DNA from: Chitinophagales bacterium
GTDB taxonomy: Bacteria; Bacteroidota; Bacteroidia; Chitinophagales; Saprospiraceae
NCBI GenBank assembly: GCA_017303475.1
Contig: JAFLBO010000007.1
Location: 38,501 to 102,500, forward strand
Direction: 5' to 3'
Length of the DNA stretch: 64,000 bases
Shown here piece after piece: positions 7,779 to 16,494 of the stretch. Under the pieces are notes generated by a model. It was not told the DNA's origin. It worked only from the letters and a program-made list of their open reading frames with translations, and did no database searches. Within the stretch, counting starts at the first letter, position 1. The number at the start of each line of letters is the position of its first letter. Both the position numbers and the translations under genes were made by a program.

Positions 7779-9002
7779 TCATCGTTCATCGTTTACCACT
7801 ACCGCATCCACCAGCTTTTGCAGGTGCTTTATCCGCGCTTCCCAGGTATTGGCAGCAGCGGTTGCGGTACGGAGGGCCGTCAATGCCGGATCATTTTCTG
7901 CAAGCGCCTGTTGGATACCATGCAGAAACAGATCGTGGTTTTCGGCCAGGTAACAACAGTTGGCGAATGTACGGATATCCTCCGAAAAGGTGGTGCTCAC
8001 CACAGGTTTTCCGGCGGCCAGGTATTCGTTTATTTTGAGCGGATAAATGCTGTACGTGAGGGTATTACACAAAAACGGAATCAACACACAATCCATATGT
8101 TGCAATAAAGCGGGTAATTCATCCAGTCTTCGGGCTCCGGTCAACACTACATTGGGCAGACGGATTAACCCGGTTTGTTCGGGCTCTTTGCTGTTGAGTG
8201 GCCCCACCAGGAGCAGGGTTTTATCCGGAAAAGCGAGGGCAATTTTGTGCAGTAACGCATAATCTATCCGCAGCGCATCGAGGTTGCCAATAAACCCGAT
8301 TACCTGCCCCGGCCGATCCCCCAGTTCCGGCGGCCGTGAAAAGGTTTCGTTGAGCACACGTTGAAACACCGACACATCGGCAGCATTAAAAAAGTGCTCC
8401 ACCCTGCGCGCCACCGTTTTTTTTAAATGGTACAAATTGGTGGAGGTCACCAACGTGATATCAGCCTGGGCACAGGCCTCATTTTCCAGTCGCAAACCGT
8501 GTCGGGCGGTGTAGGGATCCTGACTGATGTCGTCAATACAATGGTAAATGCTGCACACGGCGCCGGTTTCGGGGGATAGGTACCCGGCAAAAAAAGGATC
8601 GTAACAATTGAGATAAACAAACCGTCCAATACCATATTTCCGGGCCGCACGGCGTATAGCATTCAATACTATCCGGTTATTGAGGTCTTGAAAAAAACGA
8701 TATACCCGGCCCGGCGGCAGCCAGTTGATGGGCAAGGTTGGCGGCGGCGTTACGGCTGTAAAACGCTCAGGTATGGTGTCAAGCGTCTCGTATGTATTTT
8801 GAAAAAGCAACAGCCCCGGCAAACGTTTTAGCAAGGCAGGATCTCTCCGAAGGATTCCCCGCAGCAGGTCTTTCCATGAGTATGGATGGTTAACGTACAG
8901 CACACGCCCGGTTTTGACCAACTCCTTCGCCATGGATAAGGAGATGGAAGAATAAGCATTGTCCGTTCGGAACAAAGTGAACAGGATTACTTCGTACTGC
9001 AT
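7779..9002 (-). CDS. Glycosyltransferase, GT4-like
   Basis: A 407-residue cytoplasmic or peripheral membrane enzyme with a GT-B fold suggested by the C-terminal donor-binding signature INEYLAAGKPVVSTTF followed by an acidic stretch. The middle contains VIGFIGNLDALRIDY and LLVGPLN, the usual beta-strand starts of the donor domain. The N-terminus (VILFTLFRTDNAYSSISLSM) resembles glycosyltransferases that act on exopolysaccharide or cell-surface glycans; acceptor unknown. The stop codon is formed by the GAACGATGA phrase of an intergenic repeat family. No other polysaccharide genes lie nearby. Confidence 0.82.
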   Translation of the reverse strand: MQYEVILFTLFRTDNAYSSISLSMAKELVKTGRVLYVNHPYSWKDLLRGILRRDPALLKRLPGLLLFQNTYETLDTIPERFTAVTPPPTLPINWLPPGRVYRFFQDLNNRIVLNAIRRAARKYGIGRFVYLNCYDPFFAGYLSPETGAVCSIYHCIDDISQDPYTARHGLRLENEACAQADITLVTSTNLYHLKKTVARRVEHFFNAADVSVFQRVLNETFSRPPELGDRPGQVIGFIGNLDALRIDYALLHKIALAFPDKTLLLVGPLNSKEPEQTGLIRLPNVVLTGARRLDELPALLQHMDCVLIPFLCNTLTYSIYPLKINEYLAAGKPVVSTTFSEDIRTFANCCYLAENHDLFLHGIQQALAENDPALTALRTATAAANTWEARIKHLQKLVDAVVVNDER

Positions 9003-9114
9003 CGGTTTAGGCCGCTTGGTCGGTTAAATGTATCGCAAAGAACGTATATCCCCCACATTTAGCGCACTTTGCGTACTTCGCGGTGAACACAAAATTCAAA
9101 CCAATCATAAAGTT

Positions 9115-11019
9115 ATGCTAAAACAAACAACAATCTTGCTCAGCGTCCTGGCATTTGCAGCCTGCAAACAGGACAAACCAGCCCCAACCCGGGAAGTAAA
9201 ACAGTACACCATCGAACAGTTTTACAAAACCAACGGCACCGGAGCCGGTATTTTTTCGCCCGACGAACAAAAACTGCTCGTACACTCCAACGAATCCGGC
9301 ATTTTCAACCTCCAGGAAATCAATATTGCCGATGGCGCCAAAAAAGCCCTCACGCAATCTACTGTCGAATCGTTTTTCGCCATTGATTACGTGCCCGGTA
9401 CCGGCGAAGTGCTGTATTCCGCCGATAAAGGAGGGAACGAAATCAGCCATATTTACCTGCTGAAAGCCGATGGAACAAGTCAGGACCTGACACCCGGCGA
9501 AAAAGCCGTGAGTAACTTTTCCGACTGGTCGAAGGATAAAAAATCCATGTACTACAACTCCAATTTGCGCGATGAACGCTTTTTCGATCTGTACCAAATG
9601 GAAGTAGGCGTGTGGAAACCGAAAATGGTGTACCAAAACAACGATGGTTATGGTATCGACGCCGTTTCCCGGTATGGCGACTGGCTGGCACTCAGCAAAT
9701 CCGTTACCACCAGCGAAAACCAGTTGTTTTTGTACGATCTGAAAAACAAACAGCTCAAGGAAATTTCCAATCCTGCCGAACCCGGTTCCTACGGTACTTC
9801 CGGATTCAGCGCCGACGGTAAAACGTTTTTCTACACCACCGATGTGGGCAAGGAGTTTTCCTACCTCGTGCAATATGATCTGGCCAGCGGTGAACGCAAA
9901 ACAGCCTACGAAACCAATTGGGATGTGATGTACGCCTATCAGTCGGAAAATGGTAAATACCAGGTGATCGGGATCAATGCCGATGGCAAAAACAAGCTCG
10001 TGATCCGCGATGCAGCCGGTCAGGAAGTGGCATTTCCGGCCATCCCCGACGGCGACGTAACGGCAGTAAGTATTTCCCCAAGCGAAAACTGGATGCGTTT
10101 ATCGGTAGGCACCTCCAAATCGCCCAACGACCTGTATGTATACGAATTTGCCGGAAAATCGCTCAAACGTCTCACCAACAACGCCTCTCCGGAAATCAAT
10201 CCTGAAGATCTGGCAACGGCCGAGGTGGTGCGCTACAAATCTTTCGACGGGCTTGATATTCCGGCCATTTATTACAAGCCACTGAATGCTTCAGCTACCA
10301 ACAAAGTGCCTGCGCTTGTGTGGGTGCACGGAGGTCCGGGCGGGCAATCGCGCGTGGGGTACAGTTCTTTTATCCAGTATCTGGTAAACCACGGATACGC
10401 GGTACTCATGGTAAACAACCGCGGCAGCAGCGGCTATGGTAAGTCGTTTTTCAAAATGGACGATCAGAACCACGGCGAAAAAGACCTGCAGGACTGCATT
10501 TATGGAAAAAAATACCTGCAATCGCTGGATTATATTGATAAAGACCGAATTGGCATCATCGGTGGTTCATACGGCGGGTACATGACTATGGCGGCCATGA
10601 CTTTTACACCGGATGAGTTCAAGGTGGGCGTTAACATTTTTGGGGTTACCAACTGGCTTCGCACCCTGAAATCTATCCCACCTTACTGGGAGTCATTCCG
10701 CAAGGCGCTTTATGCCGAACTGGGCGATCCGAATACGGCAGATTCTGTTCGTTTGCACCGTATTTCGCCACTTTTCCACGCCAAAAACGTGAAAAATCCC
10801 ATCATGGTGCTGCAAGGCGCCAATGACCCACGCGTATTGCAAGTTGAATCTGATGAAATTGTGGCCGCAGTGAAACAAAACAACATCCCGGTAGAATACC
10901 TGGTATTCCCGGACGAAGGCCACGGTTTTGTGAAAAAAGAAAACGAGATGAAAGGCTATAGCGGGGTGCTAACCTTTTTGGATCAGCATCTGAAGGCTCC
11001 GGAGAAAGTAAAGCAGTAG
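9115..11019 (+). CDS. S9-family prolyl oligopeptidase, lipoprotein
   Basis: A 634-residue exported serine peptidase. The start MLKQTTILLSVLAFAAC gives a lipobox; longer upstream translation is intergenic repeat. Residues about 40-380 form a WD/PD40-like beta-propeller (repeats such as GAGIFSPDEQKLLVHS and GTSGFSADGKTFFYTTD). Residues about 390-634 are the alpha/beta-hydrolase with Ser485 in GGSYGGY, Asp571 in GANDPR and His603 in EGHGF. It probably degrades oligopeptides in the periplasm, in the dipeptidyl-peptidase IV/acylaminoacyl-peptidase branch. The gene ends in a convergent repeat region shared with arfB. Confidence 0.9.
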   Translation: MLKQTTILLSVLAFAACKQDKPAPTREVKQYTIEQFYKTNGTGAGIFSPDEQKLLVHSNESGIFNLQEINIADGAKKALTQSTVESFFAIDYVPGTGEVLYSADKGGNEISHIYLLKADGTSQDLTPGEKAVSNFSDWSKDKKSMYYNSNLRDERFFDLYQMEVGVWKPKMVYQNNDGYGIDAVSRYGDWLALSKSVTTSENQLFLYDLKNKQLKEISNPAEPGSYGTSGFSADGKTFFYTTDVGKEFSYLVQYDLASGERKTAYETNWDVMYAYQSENGKYQVIGINADGKNKLVIRDAAGQEVAFPAIPDGDVTAVSISPSENWMRLSVGTSKSPNDLYVYEFAGKSLKRLTNNASPEINPEDLATAEVVRYKSFDGLDIPAIYYKPLNASATNKVPALVWVHGGPGGQSRVGYSSFIQYLVNHGYAVLMVNNRGSSGYGKSFFKMDDQNHGEKDLQDCIYGKKYLQSLDYIDKDRIGIIGGSYGGYMTMAAMTFTPDEFKVGVNIFGVTNWLRTLKSIPPYWESFRKALYAELGDPNTADSVRLHRISPLFHAKNVKNPIMVLQGANDPRVLQVESDEIVAAVKQNNIPVEYLVFPDEGHGFVKKENEMKGYSGVLTFLDQHLKAPEKVKQ

Positions 11020-11021
11020 AA

Positions 11022-11149
11022 AGTACATGATTGAAGATTACATGAGTACATGATTGAGGAGGGAGGCGTTCGACTTAATGTTTGTACAAAAGTTAAGCTG
11101 CAGGTCTCCCTCTTCAATCATGTACTCATGTAATCGTCAATCATGTACT
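11022..11149. repeat. Inverted repeat of the GTACATGATTGA family between convergent genes
   Basis: Arms 11022-11065 and 11106-11149 match at about 42 of 44 positions; each contains AGTACATGATTGA twice. The right arm includes two bases of the arfB stop codon, and the left arm starts two bases past the S9 peptidase stop. It could act as a two-way hairpin, but there is no T run. Confidence 0.75.
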
Positions 11150-11561
11150 AACCTAGATTTTCACTATCAATCCACTTTCTTAAGGCTTTTTTCTCGCTGT
11201 GTAGCCGTTTGTTTTTCAGTCTTTTGGCAATAACGGCTTGTGGGACGCGGGTTATTTTGCGTTTTTTAGGTTTTAGGAAGGCTTTTTCCAGCAGGCGCAG
11301 GAGTTTTTCTTCAGCCAGGTGTTTGTTCATGAGCTGCGAACGCTCGGTTTGGTTGCTCATAGCCAAAATACCTTCGGAGGAAATATGTGCGGCCAGTTTT
11401 TCCATAACCAGAGCTTTTTCCGATTCGGATAACGCCACGGAGGCCTGCACATCAAACAGTGCCTCGGCCTTGGTTTCCACTTTATTCACGTTTTGTCCGC
11501 CGGCCCCGCTGGAGCGCGAGGTACGGAACGTGATTTCGTTTTTAAGTTGTTCGGTGTTCAT
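11148..11561 (-). CDS. arfB: Alternative ribosome-rescue peptidyl-tRNA hydrolase ArfB (YaeJ)
   Basis: Releases peptides from ribosomes stalled without a stop codon, independently of tmRNA. The 137-residue protein carries the release-factor catalytic motif in RSSGAGGQNVNKVETK (GGQ) and the basic C-terminal tail (KKRKITRVPQAVIAKRL to LRKW) that enters the empty mRNA channel, both needed for this family. The short length excludes RF1/RF2. The ATG at 11561 (MNTEQLKNEI) is chosen; upstream in-frame sequence is repeat-like. It is separated from the divergent BNR gene by a long phrase-repeat inverted repeat. Confidence 0.92.
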   Translation of the reverse strand: MNTEQLKNEITFRTSRSSGAGGQNVNKVETKAEALFDVQASVALSESEKALVMEKLAAHISSEGILAMSNQTERSQLMNKHLAEEKLLRLLEKAFLKPKKRKITRVPQAVIAKRLKNKRLHSEKKALRKWIDSENLG

Positions 11562-11624
11562 AACGGGGGTAAAACGCGAATGTAATGGGTAAAGTTCCAA
11601 AGTGGGGGGCACCGCGAAGAGGAT

Positions 11625-11760
11625 TCACCACTAAGGCACTTAAGGACACTAAGGGGCCGTCCGCTTCGCGCACTTTGCGTACTTCGCGGTGATCCACCCT
11701 CTTAGTGCCCTTAAGTGCCTTAGTGGTGAAAAAAATTTCGCGCTCTTCGCGGTGCCCGTT
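11625..11760. repeat. Inverted repeat of the CCACTAAG family between divergent genes
   Basis: Arms at about 11626-11655 and 11700-11729 (TTCACCACTAAGGCACTTAA and complement) match at about 29 of 30 positions. Further phrases of the type CTTCGCGCACTTTGCGTACT lie inside and outside the arms. It sits between the divergent starts of arfB and the T9SS BNR gene. Confidence 0.75.
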
Positions 11761-11842
11761 TTGCCACCCCACGCCAAAACTCTCCTCTGACTTCCTGTTA
11801 TCCTGGTAGTTTTCTCATTTTTGCCTGGAATAATTCCTACAC

Positions 11843-14371
11843 ATGACAAAACGTTCCGCCCTCCTGCTCGCCCTGGGCCTCACCGCCGCTCTGGGCCTTT
11901 ATTTCGCTCCACGCCTTTGGCAACCGGAAAAAGAAAAACACCGGCCCTCTCACGCGGGTATGGCTTTCCTGCAATGGGGCATGGCCCGATTGTTCCCCGA
12001 CGGACAATTTTACACGGCAAAATACGCCGAAGCCATGGATCAAATGCGACTGGAAGCCCAGCTTCGCGGCGACCGCAGTCCTTCCTGGGAAGCGCTCGGA
12101 CCCAAAAATATTGGCGGACGCACCCTTTGTATGGCTGTAAACCCGCTGGATACCAATGAAATCTGGCTGGGCAGCGCCTCCGGGGGGCTTTGGAAATCTA
12201 CCACGGCAGGCCTGGGCGCCAATGCCTGGCAACACGTGGAAACCGGATTCCCGGTGCTCGGTGTAGGCGCTATTGCCATGAACCCCGCCAACCCGAATGA
12301 AATGTACGTGGGCACCGGCGAGGTCTATAATGTAGAAAACTCTTCCCCCAACGTTGCCATCCGCGTTACCCGCGGCACTTATGGTATCGGTATTTTGAAA
12401 ACCACCAATGGCGGCCAAACCTGGACCAAATGCCTGGACTGGAGCTATGGTCAGCTGAGAGGTGTGCAGGAAATCCGGATCAATCCACTGCGCCCGGCCA
12501 CCGTGTTGGCTGCCACCACCGAAGGCCTGCTGCGCAGCTGGGACTCCGGCGCTACCTGGCATACCATCCACAACAAACGTATGGCCGTAGACCTGCACTA
12601 CGATCCCTCCGATACTACCCGCATTTTTGTCACTCACGGCTCGCTCGACGATCAGGATGTGAGCGGCGTGTATCGCTCCACAAACGGCGGGGCAAGTTTT
12701 GCCAAACTCGGGGCCGGGTTGCCGGCCACCTATTCCGGCAAAACACTTCTGGCTATAGCTCCTTCTAATCCATCCATCATTTTTGCCTCCGTGGGTGAAG
12801 CCTTTGCACAGGCTGGATTGTATAAATCCGTAAACGGCGGAAATTCCTGGAGCAAGATCAATTCCGAAGATGTATGCAAATACCAGGGCTGGTATTCTCA
12901 CGATATTGCCGTGAACCCCATCAATCCGAACACATTCATTTGGGTGGGTATTGATGCCTGGAAATCAGTCAACGGAGGTTCTGTAACGGCGCAAAAAACC
13001 TATTGGTACAACTGGAACTTTGGCTACGTGCCGGCAGGTGGCTCCGAGGGTCCGCCGGATTATGTACACGCCGACATCCACGGCGTTTACTACCCTACCA
13101 GCGATCCGAACAAGGTATATGCTGTTACCGACGGCGGCTTGTTTGTATCGTACGATGATGGCGAAACCTGGGCCGGACGCAATGGTGGCTACCAAACCCA
13201 GCAGTTTTATGCCAATCTGGGCAGTTCCACCACCAATCCGGAGTCTGCCATCGGCGGTATGCAAGACAACAGCACTGCCATTTATTTCGGGGATCCATCC
13301 TGGGTACGCGTGTTGGGTGGCGACGGCGAATGTGCGGCCATTCACCCGCAAAACGACCAGATTATGTACGGTTCTTCCCAGTACCTGAACATGTACAAAA
13401 GCAATGACGGCGGGCAAAGTTGGTTTGGTATTGGCAATGAAATTTCCGGAAATGCGGCTTTTAATGGTCCTTTTGAGATAGCAACCTCCAATCCGGACAT
13501 CATGTATGCGGGTGCGCAGGCGCTCTGGCGCTCAGATGATGGCGGCGACACCTGGAACCCCATCACAGATATTATTGCCGACGGCGATGTGATTCTGACT
13601 ATTGTGATTCATCCGGAAAACCCGGATTTGGTGTACCTGAGTACGGCGCCAAGCACCACCAATGAGGCCCGGGTGTACAAGGTAGACGCCTCTGATGGTT
13701 CTGTTACCCAGTTAACCGGACTGCCCAACCGGGTTTGTATGGATCTGGTGTTGCATCCGGATAAGCCGGAGGTGGTGTATGCGATTTTGGCAGGCTTCAA
13801 CGCCAACCACGTTTGGCGCAGCACCGATGCCGGACTGGGTTGGGAAGCTATTGACAATGGGTTGCCGGATGTACCCACCAACTCCATGGTGATTGACCCG
13901 GCTACCGGACATTTTTACGTGGGCAACGACCTGGGCGTGTGGCATTCTGCAGATGAAGGCGCATCCTGGGAACTCTATTCTGCCGAGGCGCCCAACGCCA
14001 TGCTGGCCATGCACCTGAGTATTGCGCCGGGCAACAAACTCCGCGTAGCCACCTATGGCCTGGGTGTTTGGCAAACGGATCTGGCTACGGCCAGCAGCGC
14101 CAAGGATCCGGTGGCGGCAATTTCTGTGGAAAAACTGAGTCCGAACCCGGCTTCAGACCAAACCGTGGTGGAATTCAGCCTGAAATCGGCAGCCAACATC
14201 CATATCCGTGTATTGGATATGCAAGGCAAAATGATTTGGGAGCAAAAAGGCTTTTTCCCGGCCGGCGTACAATCACGTGCCATTCCACTGCAGGGGATGG
14301 CTGCGGGCAACTATGCTGTAGTGCTGGAAAACGGGAAAACTCGGGTTGGCAGGATGCTGGTAAAAAGGTAA
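11843..14371 (+). CDS. T9SS-exported BNR/sortilin-like beta-propeller protein
   Basis: An 842-residue secreted protein. It opens with a signal peptide (KRSALLLALGLTAALGLYF). Residues about 75-740 are BNR/VPS10-type propeller blades with many Asp-box motifs such as TNGGQTW, SWDSGATW, SNDGGQSW and SDDGGDTW. The last 80 residues (LSPNPASDQTVVEFSL to GNYAVVLENGK and RMLVKR) are a T9SS type A sorting domain, so the protein should cross the outer membrane by T9SS and be anchored or released. Binding target unknown. A larger relative is encoded at 25856-29863. The stop codon touches the convergent next gene with no gap. Confidence 0.88.
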   Translation: MTKRSALLLALGLTAALGLYFAPRLWQPEKEKHRPSHAGMAFLQWGMARLFPDGQFYTAKYAEAMDQMRLEAQLRGDRSPSWEALGPKNIGGRTLCMAVNPLDTNEIWLGSASGGLWKSTTAGLGANAWQHVETGFPVLGVGAIAMNPANPNEMYVGTGEVYNVENSSPNVAIRVTRGTYGIGILKTTNGGQTWTKCLDWSYGQLRGVQEIRINPLRPATVLAATTEGLLRSWDSGATWHTIHNKRMAVDLHYDPSDTTRIFVTHGSLDDQDVSGVYRSTNGGASFAKLGAGLPATYSGKTLLAIAPSNPSIIFASVGEAFAQAGLYKSVNGGNSWSKINSEDVCKYQGWYSHDIAVNPINPNTFIWVGIDAWKSVNGGSVTAQKTYWYNWNFGYVPAGGSEGPPDYVHADIHGVYYPTSDPNKVYAVTDGGLFVSYDDGETWAGRNGGYQTQQFYANLGSSTTNPESAIGGMQDNSTAIYFGDPSWVRVLGGDGECAAIHPQNDQIMYGSSQYLNMYKSNDGGQSWFGIGNEISGNAAFNGPFEIATSNPDIMYAGAQALWRSDDGGDTWNPITDIIADGDVILTIVIHPENPDLVYLSTAPSTTNEARVYKVDASDGSVTQLTGLPNRVCMDLVLHPDKPEVVYAILAGFNANHVWRSTDAGLGWEAIDNGLPDVPTNSMVIDPATGHFYVGNDLGVWHSADEGASWELYSAEAPNAMLAMHLSIAPGNKLRVATYGLGVWQTDLATASSAKDPVAAISVEKLSPNPASDQTVVEFSLKSAANIHIRVLDMQGKMIWEQKGFFPAGVQSRAIPLQGMAAGNYAVVLENGKTRVGRMLVKR

Positions 14372-15430
14372 TTACCAGGCATTGAGCAATTCCGGATGCT
14401 CGGAGTACAGGGCTTTGACGGCGTCCACCAGCCACGGACCGCTGAAAGTAATGGTGTAATGGTGGGAAAAGTAGATTACCCACTCAAAGCTGGCATCGAA
14501 CACCATGCCTTCGTGGGCGCCGCCAAAAATCTGGTCTGTATTAATCTCAAACAGGCCGGCTTCGCAGTCGAGCAGATAAAGTGGTTCATGTACCCGTTCC
14601 CGGATAATGTTGGCAATATCCTGTTTTTTCTCTTCGGCCATGCCGTTGAGAAAAACCACTTCTGAAGGAGAGGATTCAGTGAGCGGATCCCAGAAATTGG
14701 AATCAAAATTCCATTTTTCCTTCAGGGTTTGGCGCAAAAAACGGGCTTGATCCCCGGTAATGCGTTTGGGTGCGCTGCCGTTGGGCACGTATTCAAATTG
14801 CAGGGGATCTGAGGGAAAAAGCACCGGAAGCTCGTGAGCAATGGTGCGAGCAGATTTTTCCACCACGCGGAATAAAGAGCGCAGGTATTCCGGCACGTTG
14901 GGGTCGATGGGAATATGCACCTGTTTTTCGCGGTTGGCGATATGAATGTCCAGCAGGAATTTGACCGGCGCTGCGGCGGCTATTTTTTCCATAGCTTCCT
15001 GGGCCAGATCGGTGTTGAAAACCGTGAAATAATGCAGGTAATTGCCGGAAAAACGCTCAGAACCGCGCGGAATACCATTGCAGGTTTCGTCGAGTGCCTG
15101 ATGTATGGGATCCAGATAGCCGGAAGTCCAGTCGTCGTACCAGGGCGCTCCGGCCGGATAACCGGTCCAGCGCCGCATTTGGAAGTGCAGGGTCATTACC
15201 TGCAGACTATGTGGATGCGGTTTTCCGTAGCCGTTGGAGAGCCATTTTTCACCTTCCTGTCTCAAAGCAACAGCCTGAGTGGTTTGGCCTGGGATATCAA
15301 AATACTGGTCTTCTTCAGGTTTTCGTCCGCAGCAACCGGTTTCCACGCGCAATTGCGTCTCTGTTGGGGCAGAGATGCGCACATAGTGCCACCGGTGATC
15401 TAGTTGTTTATATAAGATGATTCGCTGCAC
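14372..15430 (-). CDS. Protein of unknown function
   Basis: A 352-residue soluble-looking protein without a signal peptide. The N-terminal 60 residues (RWHYVRISAPTETQLRVETG, then a CCGRKPEEDQYF stretch) loosely resemble a WGR-like beta module, but I do not recognise a family. The rest is rich in aromatic residues and charged helices (KFLLDIHIANREKQVHIPID, FSGPWLVDAVKALYSE). It uses a GTG start at 15430; the first internal ATG is about 80 codons later and would lose the N-terminal module. Its stop codon directly abuts the convergent T9SS gene. Confidence 0.7.
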   Translation of the reverse strand: MQRIILYKQLDHRWHYVRISAPTETQLRVETGCCGRKPEEDQYFDIPGQTTQAVALRQEGEKWLSNGYGKPHPHSLQVMTLHFQMRRWTGYPAGAPWYDDWTSGYLDPIHQALDETCNGIPRGSERFSGNYLHYFTVFNTDLAQEAMEKIAAAAPVKFLLDIHIANREKQVHIPIDPNVPEYLRSLFRVVEKSARTIAHELPVLFPSDPLQFEYVPNGSAPKRITGDQARFLRQTLKEKWNFDSNFWDPLTESSPSEVVFLNGMAEEKKQDIANIIRERVHEPLYLLDCEAGLFEINTDQIFGGAHEGMVFDASFEWVIYFSHHYTITFSGPWLVDAVKALYSEHPELLNAW

Positions 15431-15434
15431 GGGA

Positions 15435-15585
15435 TGTTAGTTTTCAAGTGTTTGAGTATGGGAATTTTTGGGTTGGCGTTGGGTCTGGGTGTGTCGCGGA
15501 ATGTTTTTGACAAGAATACGATGGCGCATATAAACGTAACGCCAACTCAAAAACTCCCACACCCAAACACTTCAACACTTTAACA
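15435..15585. repeat. Inverted phrase repeat (GTTTGAGT/TTGGCGTT family)
   Basis: GTTTTCAAGTGTTTGAGT and GGGTTGGCGTTGGGT on the left are answered by AACGCCAACTC and CCCAAACACTTCAACACTTT on the right, giving an imperfect inverted repeat. It lies between the divergent unknown gene and the RsbW-like gene. The same phrases occur at 5222-5392. The rest of the gap, 15586-15730, shows no further structure I can name. Confidence 0.65.
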
Positions 15586-15730
15586 TTCGAATCCCGTGCC
15601 ATATTCATCAATTACCTGTCATTCGTCGATTTTTTTCCGTAAAAAATGAAAAATCTATGACGAAAAGGCGGAAAAACGGCCCAAAACGGGGTTGTTTTTT
15701 AGGGGAATGGGAAATTTTTGGACTTACCCC

Positions 15731-15762
15731 TTGCATTGCATGTTAAAACTACCTTAATTTTG
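15731..15762 (+). promoter_or_regulatory. Bacteroidota sigma-A promoter for the RsbW-like gene
   Basis: TTG at 15731-15733 and TAATTTTG at 15755-15762, a perfect TAnnTTTG element, are separated by 21 bases, the expected spacing. Transcription would start near 15769, leaving a leader of about 180 bases. Confidence 0.7.
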
Positions 15763-15791
15763 TGGCACGTTTTGAGGCGGTATAAACCACC

Positions 15792-15842
15792 ATGAACATT
15801 CGCAGACGGTCCTTTCTAATCCAGCATGCCGTCGTTGTTTAA
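15792..15842 (+). CDS. Possible 16-codon leader peptide upstream of the RsbW-like gene
   Basis: An ATG about 24 bases after the predicted transcription start opens a frame MNIRRRSFLIQHAVVV and then stops, 105 bases before the RsbW-like start. Partial complementary stretches (TTGACGACAC near 15871 and GTGTTTTGTCAA near 15912) could form a hairpin in the leader. This may be chance; no run of regulatory codons is evident. Confidence 0.2.
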   Translation: MNIRRRSFLIQHAVVV

Positions 15843-15947
15843 TCACATTCCATTTACTGTGTAATCCGGTTTGACGACACATTTGAGGCCCCCGACACTT
15901 ATGAAAACGGTGTTTTGTCAACCTGATTCTGTAACAAAAATTTGCGA

Positions 15948-16352
15948 ATGAACGACTTGCACACGAATCTAACATTTCCATCAGACCCGAAAAATGTATC
16001 CAAAGTCGAACCCTTCGTACATGATGTAGCTACCCGCTACAATCTCCCTCCGGATAAACACGGAGACATCCTGGTAAGTCTTACAGAAGCTGTAACCAAT
16101 GCTGTGCTGCACGGCAACCGGGGTGATTGTACTAAAAACGTTTCTATTTCACTTAGTCGCAAGCAGGACGCCCTCGCTATCAGCGTGAGCGACGAAGGTC
16201 CGGGTTTTGATCCTTCCGCAGTGCCGGATCCAACCAGCCCGGAACACATCGAATGTTGCGGCGGACGCGGTTTGTACCTGATGCGCCACCTCAGCGATGA
16301 GTGTAGCTTCAAACGCGGCGGAAGAACCGTGGAAATGCGTTTCAAATTGTAA
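15948..16352 (+). CDS. RsbW-like serine/threonine-protein kinase / anti-sigma factor (HATPase_c)
   Basis: A 134-residue single-domain GHKL ATPase. Visible are the N box (Glu47 and Asn51 in LTEAVTNAVLHGN), the G1 box with Asp82 (SDEGPGFD) and the G2 box GGRGLYLMRHLSDE. Such proteins bind a sigma factor or phosphorylate an STAS anti-anti-sigma partner; no STAS, phosphatase or sigma gene is adjacent, so it is an orphan here. The ATG at 15948 is preferred over a TTG two codons upstream. A strong promoter lies 190 bases upstream and an intrinsic terminator directly downstream, so it is transcribed alone. Confidence 0.87.
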   Translation: MNDLHTNLTFPSDPKNVSKVEPFVHDVATRYNLPPDKHGDILVSLTEAVTNAVLHGNRGDCTKNVSISLSRKQDALAISVSDEGPGFDPSAVPDPTSPEHIECCGGRGLYLMRHLSDECSFKRGGRTVEMRFKL

Positions 16353-16377
16353 TGATTTCTTTTTTTGATAGCCTTGA

Positions 16378-16411
16378 ACGGGGCTTATGGCATTTACGCC
16401 ATAAGCCCCGT
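16378..16411 (+). terminator. Intrinsic terminator after the RsbW-like gene
   Basis: A 14-bp perfect stem (ACGGGGCTTATGGC, 16378-16391; complement 16398-16411) with a 6-base loop is followed by TTCATTTTC. It begins 26 bases after the stop codon. Confidence 0.8.
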
Positions 16412-16494
16412 TTCATTTTCGGGGAGAGGAGAACCCAAACAGAAGCCCGCTAATTTCACCCGGGAAACCCGCTCAAAAACACATCCTTATACCC

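Noticed and set aside
15754..15981. A 75-codon minus-strand frame upstream of the RsbW-like gene
   Set aside because: It crosses a good plus-strand promoter and the kinase start, is rich in cysteine and tryptophan in no pattern, and has no family likeness.
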